DNA from: an uncultured Eggerthellaceae bacterium
GTDB taxonomy: Bacteria > Actinomycetota > Coriobacteriia > Coriobacteriales > Eggerthellaceae
DNA: 64,000 nt
Direction of reading: 5' to 3'
Assembly: GCA_910588945.1 (NCBI GenBank)
Contig: CAJUSF010000041.1
Location: forward strand, 60,644-124,643
The translations under genes were made by a program, and so were the position numbers. Each line of letters begins with the position of its first letter. Within the stretch, counting starts at the first letter, position 1. A model generated the notes under the pieces. It made no database searches, was not told the DNA's origin, and saw nothing but the letters and a program-made list of their open reading frames with translations. Shown here piece by piece: positions 32,790 through 40,816 of the stretch.

Positions 32790-34702
32790 CGTTCATCTAT
32801 TCCTTGGACTGCCTTGTCGAGCACGTCGGATAGTCGATCCGCACACGAGACCATAAGCTTGCCGCCGCGTCCAACAACAGGCGCAAACCACATCTTCTCG
32901 ATCATCGTCGGATCCTCTATCCTGTCATACAATCCGCCCGTCATTCCGGCAGCGAATAGATACGCAATATAGCGTTCAATCGTCTGGCCCTGAACGCTAG
33001 CCTCTTCCCAGATCGCATGCGAAATGCGCTCGATCTCGCCGGTAAGAGCGATTCCAGTCTCGCCTTTTCGCATGGTGTAATTACCGAGTACACCGATGCA
33101 TGCGGCGGCAACAAACAGCGCAAGTGCCGGTGTTGTCCATCCTGAAAATCCCGAGATGAGCGATATCACCACAAGCACGATGCAAGTAAGCATCATCGCT
33201 TTTCTCACCTTGAAGCTCTTGCGATCGAAAAGACCAAGCTCATCGACCTCGGAGCTCAAAGTCTCCTGCCATCCGGCGATCGCAGCTCTGAAGGCTTCAG
33301 GGTTTTTCCTTGAAAACCGTAATATCTCATTTACGGAGATCTTTTGATAACCATCCGCAAACACGCCGAACAGAATGCGCATGGCCTCCTTTTCCACATC
33401 GGATACAAGCTTGGATTTTCCGGAAGGTTTCATACGGATGACAAGATCACCATAGGGCGCGCCGAAAAGCGACGCATCATCGGTAGTAACGCGGTCTATC
33501 TGCAATGCGCCTTTATCCTGCAGCCTGATCAAGCACGCGACAAGATCATCCGCCGAGATATGATCCCATCTCATTAGCCTGCCTATAACGGCAGGATTCA
33601 CATTCATCAGCTCGGTCTTCCCGCTGCGCCTGTCACTTGGTCGACAACGCCCGAATACCAGATACAAGATGATGGCCGCAACGATCATCATGACGCTCAA
33701 GGCGATAGCGGTGATATCAACAATAAGGCCGTTCACACGCGAGTTTGACCAAGTGTCCGTCCAAGCTCGTTCGAGCGCGATCGCAACATCGCGCCGTGTG
33801 CCGCTGAAAGCCATTTCCATTTCGCGAGGCAGGTTTGTAAGCCAAGAGCGCGGAAAGAGAATGTGTGCCTGCGCATATTGACCGGGAAGCACCTTCGCAA
33901 CCGAATATTCGATCGTGCCACCCGTTGTAATGCTCACCGAGCCTTCAGGACCGTGGCCCCACGCAAGAACGTTGTCGCCGGGAATGATCTGCGCGCCTTC
34001 TGCAACAGGAAGCTGAACAACAACGTTCACATCATCGGTCTGCGCACTCGGATTCTCCGAGATATAGTCCCAGTAAAGCTCGGCTACATCGTCATAGACG
34101 AACACGGCATTGGAGATGGCCACATCAACCTCGACGAGCATCTTGCCAGCAAACGGATAGAAGACGTATAGCGAATCGTTGAGCTCATCGAGCGCCCATG
34201 TGCCATCTTGCATGGTAAGCGAATTGGCCGATTCTGAAAGCGCTTTCTCTAGGGCAATATGAGCCTGCTCCGAAGTCAAGGCACGTTCGTTGCCGAAAGC
34301 CTCACGCCATCCGCTTTGAAAGGAATCCTGCGGAAGGCTTACCCAATCACCCGCGATGCTTTCGCCCTCCATCGGAGCAAGCCGCACCGACATTACCTCA
34401 AGCTCTGCATCAGATGGGAGGCCTGTAAAACGAAACGAAATGCCGGAATACGGTTCGTCGAAGTCGATCGCACGCTGCTCGACGATGCGGATCGAACCGT
34501 TGGACTGGACAGAGGCGGTGATGTTGACAGAGGCATTCGTGTAGTCGGCAAATGCCTTGATCGGGAAAAGGCAGACAAGTAGCGTGAAGATGACGACCAT
34601 GATCGCGAATAGAGCTTTTCCCAAATTGGCATGCTCGCCCGTCGCACGATCGATGCGCACGCGAAATGGATATGTCGTGCAGGTTGTCGACAAAAAGGGC
34701 AA
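32786..34702 (-). CDS. DUF2207-type membrane protein
   Basis: A 638-residue protein. A hydrophobic segment near residues 30-48 acts as signal or anchor, followed by a beta-rich extracellular domain (NASVNITASVQSNGSIRIVE), two membrane helices around 340 and 500, and a cytoplasmic domain. The ordering fits DUF2207 proteins, whose function is unknown. The start is uncertain: TTG 34702 gives the frame shown and GTG 34663 is an alternative, neither with a strong ribosome-binding site. It is coupled to the EamA transporter. Confidence 0.72.
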   Translation of the reverse strand: MPFLSTTCTTYPFRVRIDRATGEHANLGKALFAIMVVIFTLLVCLFPIKAFADYTNASVNITASVQSNGSIRIVEQRAIDFDEPYSGISFRFTGLPSDAELEVMSVRLAPMEGESIAGDWVSLPQDSFQSGWREAFGNERALTSEQAHIALEKALSESANSLTMQDGTWALDELNDSLYVFYPFAGKMLVEVDVAISNAVFVYDDVAELYWDYISENPSAQTDDVNVVVQLPVAEGAQIIPGDNVLAWGHGPEGSVSITTGGTIEYSVAKVLPGQYAQAHILFPRSWLTNLPREMEMAFSGTRRDVAIALERAWTDTWSNSRVNGLIVDITAIALSVMMIVAAIILYLVFGRCRPSDRRSGKTELMNVNPAVIGRLMRWDHISADDLVACLIRLQDKGALQIDRVTTDDASLFGAPYGDLVIRMKPSGKSKLVSDVEKEAMRILFGVFADGYQKISVNEILRFSRKNPEAFRAAIAGWQETLSSEVDELGLFDRKSFKVRKAMMLTCIVLVVISLISGFSGWTTPALALFVAAACIGVLGNYTMRKGETGIALTGEIERISHAIWEEASVQGQTIERYIAYLFAAGMTGGLYDRIEDPTMIEKMWFAPVVGRGGKLMVSCADRLSDVLDKAVQGIDER

Positions 34703-34891
34703 CTTTCACTCGGCCGGATATATCGGCTGGCAACGCATTCAAAGCCATCAATCACTGTCGGTCTGGTTGAACACCTCGCAACAACGCCGATAGACTGTCA
34801 GCTCACCGTTTTGTGTGTACCTATTATATAGTGTATAGAAATCCAATTTGACATTTTCGTCATTACTAAAGTATTATTCAGAATTACGCGC

Positions 34892-34982
34892 GGAGGAGTG
34901 ACCGAGAGGCCGAAGGTGCTCGCCTGCTAAGTGAGTATACCCCACAAGGGTATCTAGGGTTCGAATCCCTACTCCTCCGCCA
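34892..34982 (+). tRNA. tRNA-Ser (GCT anticodon)
   Basis: Acceptor GGAGGAG pairs with CTCCTCC, with a long variable arm typical of class II tRNAs and an anticodon loop CTGCTAA. The CCA end is encoded. It reads AGC/AGT. Confidence 0.96.
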
Positions 34983-35025
34983 GTTAAGCCGTGGCGATTT
35001 TTCAAATCGCTGCGGCTTAACTTTT
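34983..35025 (+). terminator. Terminator after tRNA-Ser(GCT)
   Basis: GTTAAGCC...GGCGATTT pairs with AAATCGCTGC...GGCTTAAC and is followed by TTTT, starting at the base after the encoded CCA. Confidence 0.85.
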
Positions 35026-35055
35026 GGAGTGGACGATTGAGAACCCTATACCCAT

Positions 35056-35493
35056 TCACTTCTTCGGACGAAAATGGCCGAGAAGATCGTATATCGTCCA
35101 AAATGTGCCAGCGCGAGTCGGCACATCCTCGATCGTCTGCTCGCCTGTTTGCGTTTTGCCGTCTGCAGTTCTCTTGAAACGGTAATGCGGATGATGCTTA
35201 ATGAAGAAATGCCTGCATATAAGCGTTATCACAAGCCCTACAACACCCACAACGGCGCAACTTGCCGCAAGCTCAAATACCGCAGTATTATCCTCCACAA
35301 GCGCATAGATGCTCGCAAGGACGAAGAATATCGAGATAGCGCTGCACAATATCAAAAACAGCTTGATTAAGATCTCTTTGGCCTTCATCGGGCTCTTCAC
35401 CCAACTGATGGTGAAATACACCACTATAGCCAACACCACAAGCGCGATCACCAAAGGAAGACTGCGAGTCAACCCGGCTAAAAGTCTGAGCAT
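35056..35493 (-). CDS. Small membrane protein of unknown function
   Basis: A 145-residue protein with three hydrophobic helices (about 8-28, 38-62, 75-98), then a basic cytoplasmic tail (HFFIKHHPHYRFKRT). AAGGAGTG precedes ATG 35493. I do not recognise a family. It ends close to the tRNA-Ser terminator and lies downstream of ispE in the same direction, 76 bases after that gene's stop. Confidence 0.6.
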   Translation of the reverse strand: MLRLLAGLTRSLPLVIALVVLAIVVYFTISWVKSPMKAKEILIKLFLILCSAISIFFVLASIYALVEDNTAVFELAASCAVVGVVGLVITLICRHFFIKHHPHYRFKRTADGKTQTGEQTIEDVPTRAGTFWTIYDLLGHFRPKK

Positions 35494-35569
35494 CCTTCAC
35501 ACTCCTTCGATCGTCGGATGCTTACAACATCAAAACCCATGAGATGTTTATATCACGTTTGACGCGCCT

Positions 35570-36640
35570 TTACACCACAGAGGATTTTAGTGAACAAAAC
35601 GTTGTCGCGCGCGCCCAATAACCCTCGGCCATCGCCTCGGCCGCGATCCGTGTTGCCGAAGCAAAAGAATCAGTGATCGCAAACGTCGTCGCTCCGGAAC
35701 CGCTCAACATGCAAAGAGGGCGCCCGTCGCATGACAGCACGCCGCTCTGCACGCACAACCAACGTTTGACCTCAGCCAACTCAACATCCAATTTTCCGGA
35801 TATTTCATCAAAGCTGTTGAAAAGCGGTACGTCACTGGCACGCTTTGCCTCCGAGGCCCTATCCATGACCGCATCAGACGCGCTGTGCGGATACAGATCG
35901 AGCGTTTCATAGGCCTCCTTCGTGGAGACCCCGATGCTCGGCTTCACCAAAACCACTGGAAGCTTCATCGGGTCGAGCCTGCGCAAAAACTCCTCGCCGC
36001 GCCCCGTGTATTCGCAGCATCCGCCTTCAAGAAAGAACGCCACATCCGCACCGAGAGTCTGCGCAACGCGATACAACGCATCATCATCTGAGATACCCCA
36101 AAGCCTCGCACATGCAACAAGCGCTGCGCTCGCATCGGTAGAACCACCAGCAAGACCTGCTTGAACAGGAATATTCTTCTCCACTCGAACCTCGATAGTT
36201 TCTGCGTGCGTATACCCGATCTCGTGCGCAAGCGAGTCGATCGCCTTGAAGATCAAATTCTCCCTGACAGGGATCTGAATTGGGGCATCATAAGGAGATG
36301 TCGTCTTATCTGATGTTTCGATACGGACTTCGATATTGTCGGCCGGTCCGGCAAGAGCAGACCCGTCCTCTCCCTTAAATGGCTTCACTCCGAAATAGAG
36401 CGTGTCATGCAGAGCAAGCGAGTGCATTATATTGCGTGCTTCATGATATCCGTCGTCGCGCTTGGCTCCAATAGATAGAAAGAGATTGACCTTCGAGGGG
36501 CTTATGACCTTGACGAGACGATCGGCGCCGAGCATCTCCGGCGACCACTGGGCATCCTTGGCCGAAGAGATCATGTCCATGCTATACGGATCATCCGACT
36601 TATCCGAGCGGCCTTCCATAACATTTGGATCCTGTGTCAT
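35570..36640 (-). CDS. ispE: 4-diphosphocytidyl-2-C-methyl-D-erythritol kinase
   Basis: A 356-residue GHMP kinase of the MEP isoprenoid pathway. SPSKVNLFLSIGAKRDDGYHE is the substrate-binding start of IspE, and PVQAGLAGGSTDASAALVA is the ATP loop. SGSGATTFAI is the C-terminal GHMP motif. ATG 36640 has GAGGA upstream and overlaps the tadA stop by four bases. About 50 extra residues precede the usual start, and an insertion lies around residues 95-115. Confidence 0.9.
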   Translation of the reverse strand: MTQDPNVMEGRSDKSDDPYSMDMISSAKDAQWSPEMLGADRLVKVISPSKVNLFLSIGAKRDDGYHEARNIMHSLALHDTLYFGVKPFKGEDGSALAGPADNIEVRIETSDKTTSPYDAPIQIPVRENLIFKAIDSLAHEIGYTHAETIEVRVEKNIPVQAGLAGGSTDASAALVACARLWGISDDDALYRVAQTLGADVAFFLEGGCCEYTGRGEEFLRRLDPMKLPVVLVKPSIGVSTKEAYETLDLYPHSASDAVMDRASEAKRASDVPLFNSFDEISGKLDVELAEVKRWLCVQSGVLSCDGRPLCMLSGSGATTFAITDSFASATRIAAEAMAEGYWARATTFCSLKSSVV

Positions 36641-37128
36641 TTGTTCCTCTTCTTCTTGAAAAAGTTCGTAAGCAGCGCAGCGCATTCCTCTTCGCAAACG
36701 CCACCTGTCACATCAAAGCGGTGATTGAGTCGCTCATCAGCGTTTATCGAATAGAGCGTTCCAAGCGCGCCAGCTTTTTGGTCGCTCGCGCCGAAAACGC
36801 ATCGTGCGATGCGCGATTGATGCATGAGTCCGGCGCACATTATGCAAGGCTCAAGCGTTACATAGACCGTGCAATCGGTAAGCCTCCACGCGTCGAGCGC
36901 TTTCGAAGCCGCCAACATAGCGATGAATTCCGCGTGCGCAGAAGGATCCTTCTCGGTTTCTCTGAGATTGTGGGCCTGCGATATCACCTCGGCATCAGCA
37001 ACAGGCTTTCGCGTCGCTTTGTCGATCGGTTCATAGACCACAACAGCGCCGATCGGAATTTCTCCGATCTCCTCGGCAAGCTTGGCCTGCTCGATCGCCA
37101 TTCGCATGTAGTATTCATCGGTTTCTCG
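36637..37128 (-). CDS. tadA: tRNA-specific adenosine deaminase
   Basis: A 163-residue zinc deaminase starting MRETDEYYMRMAIEQAKLA. The zinc site is HAEFIAM and the catalytic PCIMCAGLMHQSRI pair follows. TadA makes inosine at the wobble position of tRNA-Arg(ACG), and that tRNA is encoded nearby at 39257. ATG 37128 is chosen because the family starts there; a frame 18 residues longer exists. Translationally coupled to ispE. Confidence 0.9.
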   Translation of the reverse strand, partial: RETDEYYMRMAIEQAKLAEEIGEIPIGAVVVYEPIDKATRKPVADAEVISQAHNLRETEKDPSAHAEFIAMLAASKALDAWRLTDCTVYVTLEPCIMCAGLMHQSRIARCVFGASDQKAGALGTLYSINADERLNHRFDVTGGVCEEECAALLTNFFKKKRNK

Positions 37129-37252
37129 CATGCAAGAATGATAGCAAATGAGACATATCCAAAGCACAATGGGTAAGTACAAGGCAGCTATTCTACTTGA
37201 TTCGGACTTGCAAAAGCGCCGGTTTTTAATTATCCTGTTTTGGTTATCAAGC

Positions 37253-37340
37253 GGAGGAATGGCCGAGTGGTTGAAGGCGGCAGTCTTGAAAACTGTTGTG
37301 CCGAGAGGTACCGTGGGTTCGAATCCTACTTCCTCCGCCA
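37253..37340 (+). tRNA. tRNA-Ser (TGA anticodon)
   Basis: Acceptor GGAGGAA pairs with TTCCTCC, with anticodon loop CTTGAAA, long variable arm, and encoded CCA. It reads TCA codons. Confidence 0.95.
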
Positions 37341-37341
37341 G

Positions 37342-37380
37342 AAAATGCGTAACGATTTAATGAATCGTTACGCATTTTTT
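37342..37380 (+). terminator. Terminator after tRNA-Ser(TGA)
   Basis: AAATGCGTAACGATT pairs with AATCGTTACGCATTT and is followed by a T-run, immediately after the tRNA. Confidence 0.85.
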
Positions 37381-37436
37381 GTTGCAAGCGATAGCAAAGG
37401 TTCAGACTTTATCATTCGCCCTTTGTAGTCGGCGCG

Positions 37437-37694
37437 CTATCCCAGATCCTCTTTCAATAGCTCATCGGAATACTCGATGCCATCACGTTTGCACTGAGCC
37501 ATCTTGCGGCGACGCATGCAAACCGATGCAACCCCACCTTCATCCCTCAAAAACATGCTCTTATATCCGCAATTTCCATAACCGCTGCAAGACACGCAAC
37601 GCATATCCTCGATAGTTAAGCCATCGAGCACCTTATCCGTAAGCTTGCGAAGCCGCTTTGCTACCGGAGCGCCTTTTGATGGGGCTTCAGCCAT
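37437..37694 (-). CDS. Small cysteine-containing hypothetical protein
   Basis: An 85-residue protein, basic at its N-terminus, with six cysteines including CVSCSGYGNCGYKS, which could hold a zinc or Fe-S site. I do not recognise the family. It follows citrate synthase on the same strand by eight bases, so it is likely co-transcribed. Confidence 0.6.
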   Translation of the reverse strand: MAEAPSKGAPVAKRLRKLTDKVLDGLTIEDMRCVSCSGYGNCGYKSMFLRDEGGVASVCMRRRKMAQCKRDGIEYSDELLKEDLG

Positions 37695-37702
37695 AACGCG
37701 TC

Positions 37703-39139
37703 CTACCTCTCTTCCATCGGAATGTACTCCCTCGAGCCATCCCTTATATTCATATAAGCCGGACGAATAATCCTCTTGCCCGATACGATCTCCTCAAAAC
37801 GATGCGCCGCCCAACCAGCCATCCTCGCACACGCGAACAGCGGAGTATAGAGATCCTCCGGAATCCCCATCATCGAATAGACGAATCCGGAATACATATC
37901 CACATTCGCACAGAGCGTCTTGGTCACACCACGCTCTCTTGCTACAACCTCCGGTGCAACCTTCTCTATAGTCTCGAGCAGCTTGTATTCCTGCTCGAAT
38001 TCGCCGCCGCGGGCAAGCTGGCCGGCAAAGCGCTTGCACACCACCGCACGCGGGTCAGACAACGTATAGACCGCATGCCCCATACCATAGACAAGACCGG
38101 TCTTATCGTATGCCTCCTTGCGAACTATCTTCGCAAGATAATCCGCCACGACATCCTCATCATCCCAGCGATCCTGTGCAATGTTGTGCTTGATCTCGTT
38201 CTGCATGGCACGTACCTTGTGATTAGCGCCGCCATGCCGATACCCTTTAAGCGCACCGATTGCCGCCGAGTATGCCGAATACGGATCGGTATCGGCAGAG
38301 GTCAGAACACGCGTGGCGAAAGTGGAGTTGTTGCCTCCGCCATGCTCCGCATGAAGGCACAGCATAATATCGAGCATGCGCGCCTCTTCAGGCGTAAATT
38401 GCCTGTCCAGTCGCAGCATCGAAAGAATCGTCTCGGCGGTGGACTGCCTCTCGATGAAACGATGCATGATCATCGACTCGTGATTGAATCGCGCGCGTTT
38501 GCTGTAATAGGACAGCACCATAATGCGCGGAAGCCGACTTATGAGAGACAGAGCCGTGTGTATCTCGTGCTTGGCCGTACGCTCTTCGGCATGCGCGTCA
38601 TAAGCGTAAAGCTGCAGAATGGAGCGTGCGAGCACGTTCATGATATCGGGCGCCGCATCCCGCATCAGCATGGATGCAGTGAATCCATCGGGAAGTTCTC
38701 GTTGCGAGTCGATGACAGATACGAACTTGTCGATGTCCGACTTTGAAGGAAGCTCACCCATCAGCAGCAGATAGCAAACCTCTTCGAAACTGAAGCGTCT
38801 ATCAGGCGAAGCATCACCCAGAAGATCATAGAGCTCGTATCCGCGCAATCTAAGCGATCCCTCATCAGCAACGCGCTTACCGTCTTCGATCTTGTAGCCA
38901 TGCACGTTTGAAATATGCGTGATCCCTGCAACCACACCGGTTCCATCAGCATTCCTCAAACCGCGCTTAACATCGTTGTTCTTAAAGAGCTCGGGGTCTA
39001 TGCTGTTGATATCGCTGAATGTCTCATAAAGATAGACATTCCTCGCTTCCTCGTCACTGATCTCAAGGGTTGCGGCCTCTCCGACCTTGACCACTCCCTC
39101 ATCATCACGTATCAGTTGCTTATCAATCTCTATTGCCAT
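37703..39139 (-). CDS. gltA: Citrate synthase
   Basis: A 478-residue enzyme that condenses acetyl-CoA and oxaloacetate to citrate. The catalytic histidines are visible in LHAEHGGGNNSTFATRV and YGMGHAVYTLSDPRAVV, with the Asp in the later VDMYSGFVYSMMG. It is somewhat longer than the common 430. The N-terminal part (residues 1-60) is charged and not typical. In an anaerobe it probably serves glutamate synthesis. No other TCA genes are adjacent. Confidence 0.93.
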   Translation of the reverse strand: MAIEIDKQLIRDDEGVVKVGEAATLEISDEEARNVYLYETFSDINSIDPELFKNNDVKRGLRNADGTGVVAGITHISNVHGYKIEDGKRVADEGSLRLRGYELYDLLGDASPDRRFSFEEVCYLLLMGELPSKSDIDKFVSVIDSQRELPDGFTASMLMRDAAPDIMNVLARSILQLYAYDAHAEERTAKHEIHTALSLISRLPRIMVLSYYSKRARFNHESMIMHRFIERQSTAETILSMLRLDRQFTPEEARMLDIMLCLHAEHGGGNNSTFATRVLTSADTDPYSAYSAAIGALKGYRHGGANHKVRAMQNEIKHNIAQDRWDDEDVVADYLAKIVRKEAYDKTGLVYGMGHAVYTLSDPRAVVCKRFAGQLARGGEFEQEYKLLETIEKVAPEVVARERGVTKTLCANVDMYSGFVYSMMGIPEDLYTPLFACARMAGWAAHRFEEIVSGKRIIRPAYMNIRDGSREYIPMEER

Positions 39140-39256
39140 GATTCCCCTTGAATTCTCGTTTTGACACGATATTTTACCGAAGCATTAAGGGCTGCGTCAA
39201 AAAATGTGTTGACATCAAATTCGCCTTTTGGCAAAATGGCTTTTGCTGTTTGATGT

Positions 39257-39333
39257 GCGCCATTACCTCAGCTGGATAGAGGAGCTGACTACGAATCAGA
39301 CCGCCGGGGGTTCGAATCCCTCATGGCGCACCA
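39257..39333 (+). tRNA. tRNA-Arg (ACG anticodon)
   Basis: Acceptor GCGCCAT pairs with ATGGCGC, the anticodon loop CTACGAA gives ACG (deaminated to inosine), the T arm is GGGGGTTCGAATCCC, and A-CCA is encoded. Its 3' end is duplicated at 39483. Confidence 0.95.
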
Positions 39334-39507
39334 TTTCAGCAAACGCTGTTTCTTGGTGGAATCTCAGGAATGGATACATTGCTTAGATTCGAACCCCGAG
39401 AGGGCTTGAAAGTCCAGTGGACTTTCAAGGGCGAGCACACGAAGTGAGCGCAGCCTTCACGTATTTGCAAAGCAAATACGTGTCGAATCCCTCATGGCGC
39501 ACCATTT
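39312..39507. repeat. Direct repeat of the tRNA-Arg 3' end with palindromes between
   Basis: A 25-base direct repeat (TCGAATCCCTCATGGCGCAC then CATTT) occurs at 39312-39336 inside the tRNA and again at 39483-39507. The 146 bases between hold a perfect inverted repeat, TTGAAAGTCCA/TGGACTTTCAA (39406-39428), and a second, CACGTATTTGC/GCAAATACGTG (39458-39482), which abuts the second direct repeat. Integration at tRNA genes leaves exactly such a duplicated 3' end; local misrepair is another source. Confidence 0.75.
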
Positions 39508-39517
39508 ATTCAACCTG

Positions 39518-39560
39518 ACCGCATTGCTGACCGACTTTCGAAAGGCATGCGGTTTTTTAT
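39518..39560 (+). terminator. Terminator after the duplicated tRNA end
   Basis: ACCGCAT pairs with ATGCGGT and is followed by TTTTTTA. It may end transcripts from the tRNA-Arg. Confidence 0.65.
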
Positions 39561-39621
39561 TGTCGACAAGGAAAGGAACTTACTTGAAGGTTCGAAAACC
39601 GAAACCCCACAGTATGTAATC

Positions 39622-39682
39622 CTTCCCTTTCGTGCGGTCTTATTCGTCCCCGAAAGGGAAGACGGATAACTAAGGACTACGC
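39622..39682 (+). promoter_or_regulatory. Structured leader of corA
   Basis: CTTCCCTTTCG (39622-39632) pairs with CGAAAGGGAAG (39651-39661). The same GGGAAGAC can instead pair with GTCTT...TCCC inside the loop, giving two exclusive folds just upstream of ATG 39683. It does not match the M-box pattern I know. Possible attenuator or translational switch. Confidence 0.35.
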
Positions 39683-40627
39683 ATGCTCAATTTCTATAAA
39701 ACCGATAGCGGAATAGTCCGCGAAAAAGATGCGATCGATGCCGGCGTGTGGGTACAGCTTATCGCGCCTACGCATGAAGAGTGCCTAAAGGTGGCAACAG
39801 AAATGAACGCCGATGTTGCCGATGTGGAAGCCGCGCTCGATATCGAAGAGGGCTCCCGTATCCAACTTGAGGATAATTACACCCTTATAATCGTCGACGT
39901 TCCGGTCGTTCGAACCGAAGACGACGCTCAAAACTACACCACCATTCCGCTCGGTATGATTCTCACCCGCGAGAATATCGTGACCATCTGTTCGGAACAG
40001 ACCTTAGTGTTTGCTCCGTTCCTCAACGGCCAGATCCGCAATTTCTCCACCGAAGAAACGCTGCGCTTCGTCTTTCAGATCCTCTACCGTGTAGCTACGC
40101 TATACCAATACGATCTGCGGATGATCGACAGACGTCGCCACAACATCGAAGAACGCATTGAGGGAAAAACGGGCAACGAAGACCTGCTCATGCTGTATGG
40201 CCTAGACACCACCCTCGTTTACTTCACGACCTCGCTTCAAGCCAATCGCACTGTAATCGACAAGCTGCGTCGCTACAAGCGCTTCGAGCAAACCGACGAG
40301 GATCAGGAGCTCCTAGAGGACGTCATCGTCGAGAACGCGCAGGCAGTCGAGATGTGCTCGGTGTACCTCAACATCGTCAACGGCACGCGCGAGTTGATGT
40401 CATCGGTGATTAACAATCGGCTCTCAAACACGATGAAACTGCTCACCTCCGTCACCATTGTCTTGGCTATCCCAACCATGATAAGCGGGTTATACGGCAT
40501 GAACGTGAACACAGAATGGGTGCCGCTAGCATCCACACAGTTTGGCTTCGCGATCATCTGCCTGATAATCTTGGTGGTCTGCGCGATCACTGTATGGTTC
40601 CTCCACAAGAAGGATATGTTGATGTAA
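39683..40627 (+). CDS. corA: CorA family divalent-cation transporter
   Basis: A 314-residue inner-membrane protein: a large N-terminal cytoplasmic domain (residues 1-250), and two C-terminal helices with the signature YGMNVNTEW between them (IPTMISGLYGMN). CorA pentamers import magnesium and related ions. The start at ATG 39683 follows TAAGGAC. The leader may be structured. Ends before a bidirectional terminator. Confidence 0.92.
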   Translation: MLNFYKTDSGIVREKDAIDAGVWVQLIAPTHEECLKVATEMNADVADVEAALDIEEGSRIQLEDNYTLIIVDVPVVRTEDDAQNYTTIPLGMILTRENIVTICSEQTLVFAPFLNGQIRNFSTEETLRFVFQILYRVATLYQYDLRMIDRRRHNIEERIEGKTGNEDLLMLYGLDTTLVYFTTSLQANRTVIDKLRRYKRFEQTDEDQELLEDVIVENAQAVEMCSVYLNIVNGTRELMSSVINNRLSNTMKLLTSVTIVLAIPTMISGLYGMNVNTEWVPLASTQFGFAIICLIILVVCAITVWFLHKKDMLM

Positions 40628-40754
40628 TCACGCTTTGACACATCAGCAATGCAGCTTCGATGCCAATTCGACACCAATATCGAATCCATCCACCGTATCT
40701 GCCGAAATTTATCCTTCATACACCTCTTCAAACATAACCTATTTCTGCGAAAAA

Positions 40755-40783
40755 AATGGTATCGGGCGAACCCCGATACCATT
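40755..40783. terminator. Bidirectional terminator between corA and the antiporter gene
   Basis: AATGGTATCGGG pairs with CCCGATACCATT around a short CGAAC loop; A-run on the left and T-rich tail on the right serve both converging genes. Confidence 0.8.
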
Positions 40784-40816
40784 TGAATCTCGATCACGTT
40801 TATCAGGCTAAGTGAA

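Noticed and set aside
37148..37428. Short plus-strand frames over tRNA-Ser(TGA)
   Set aside because: They translate the tRNA and its terminator, not a gene.
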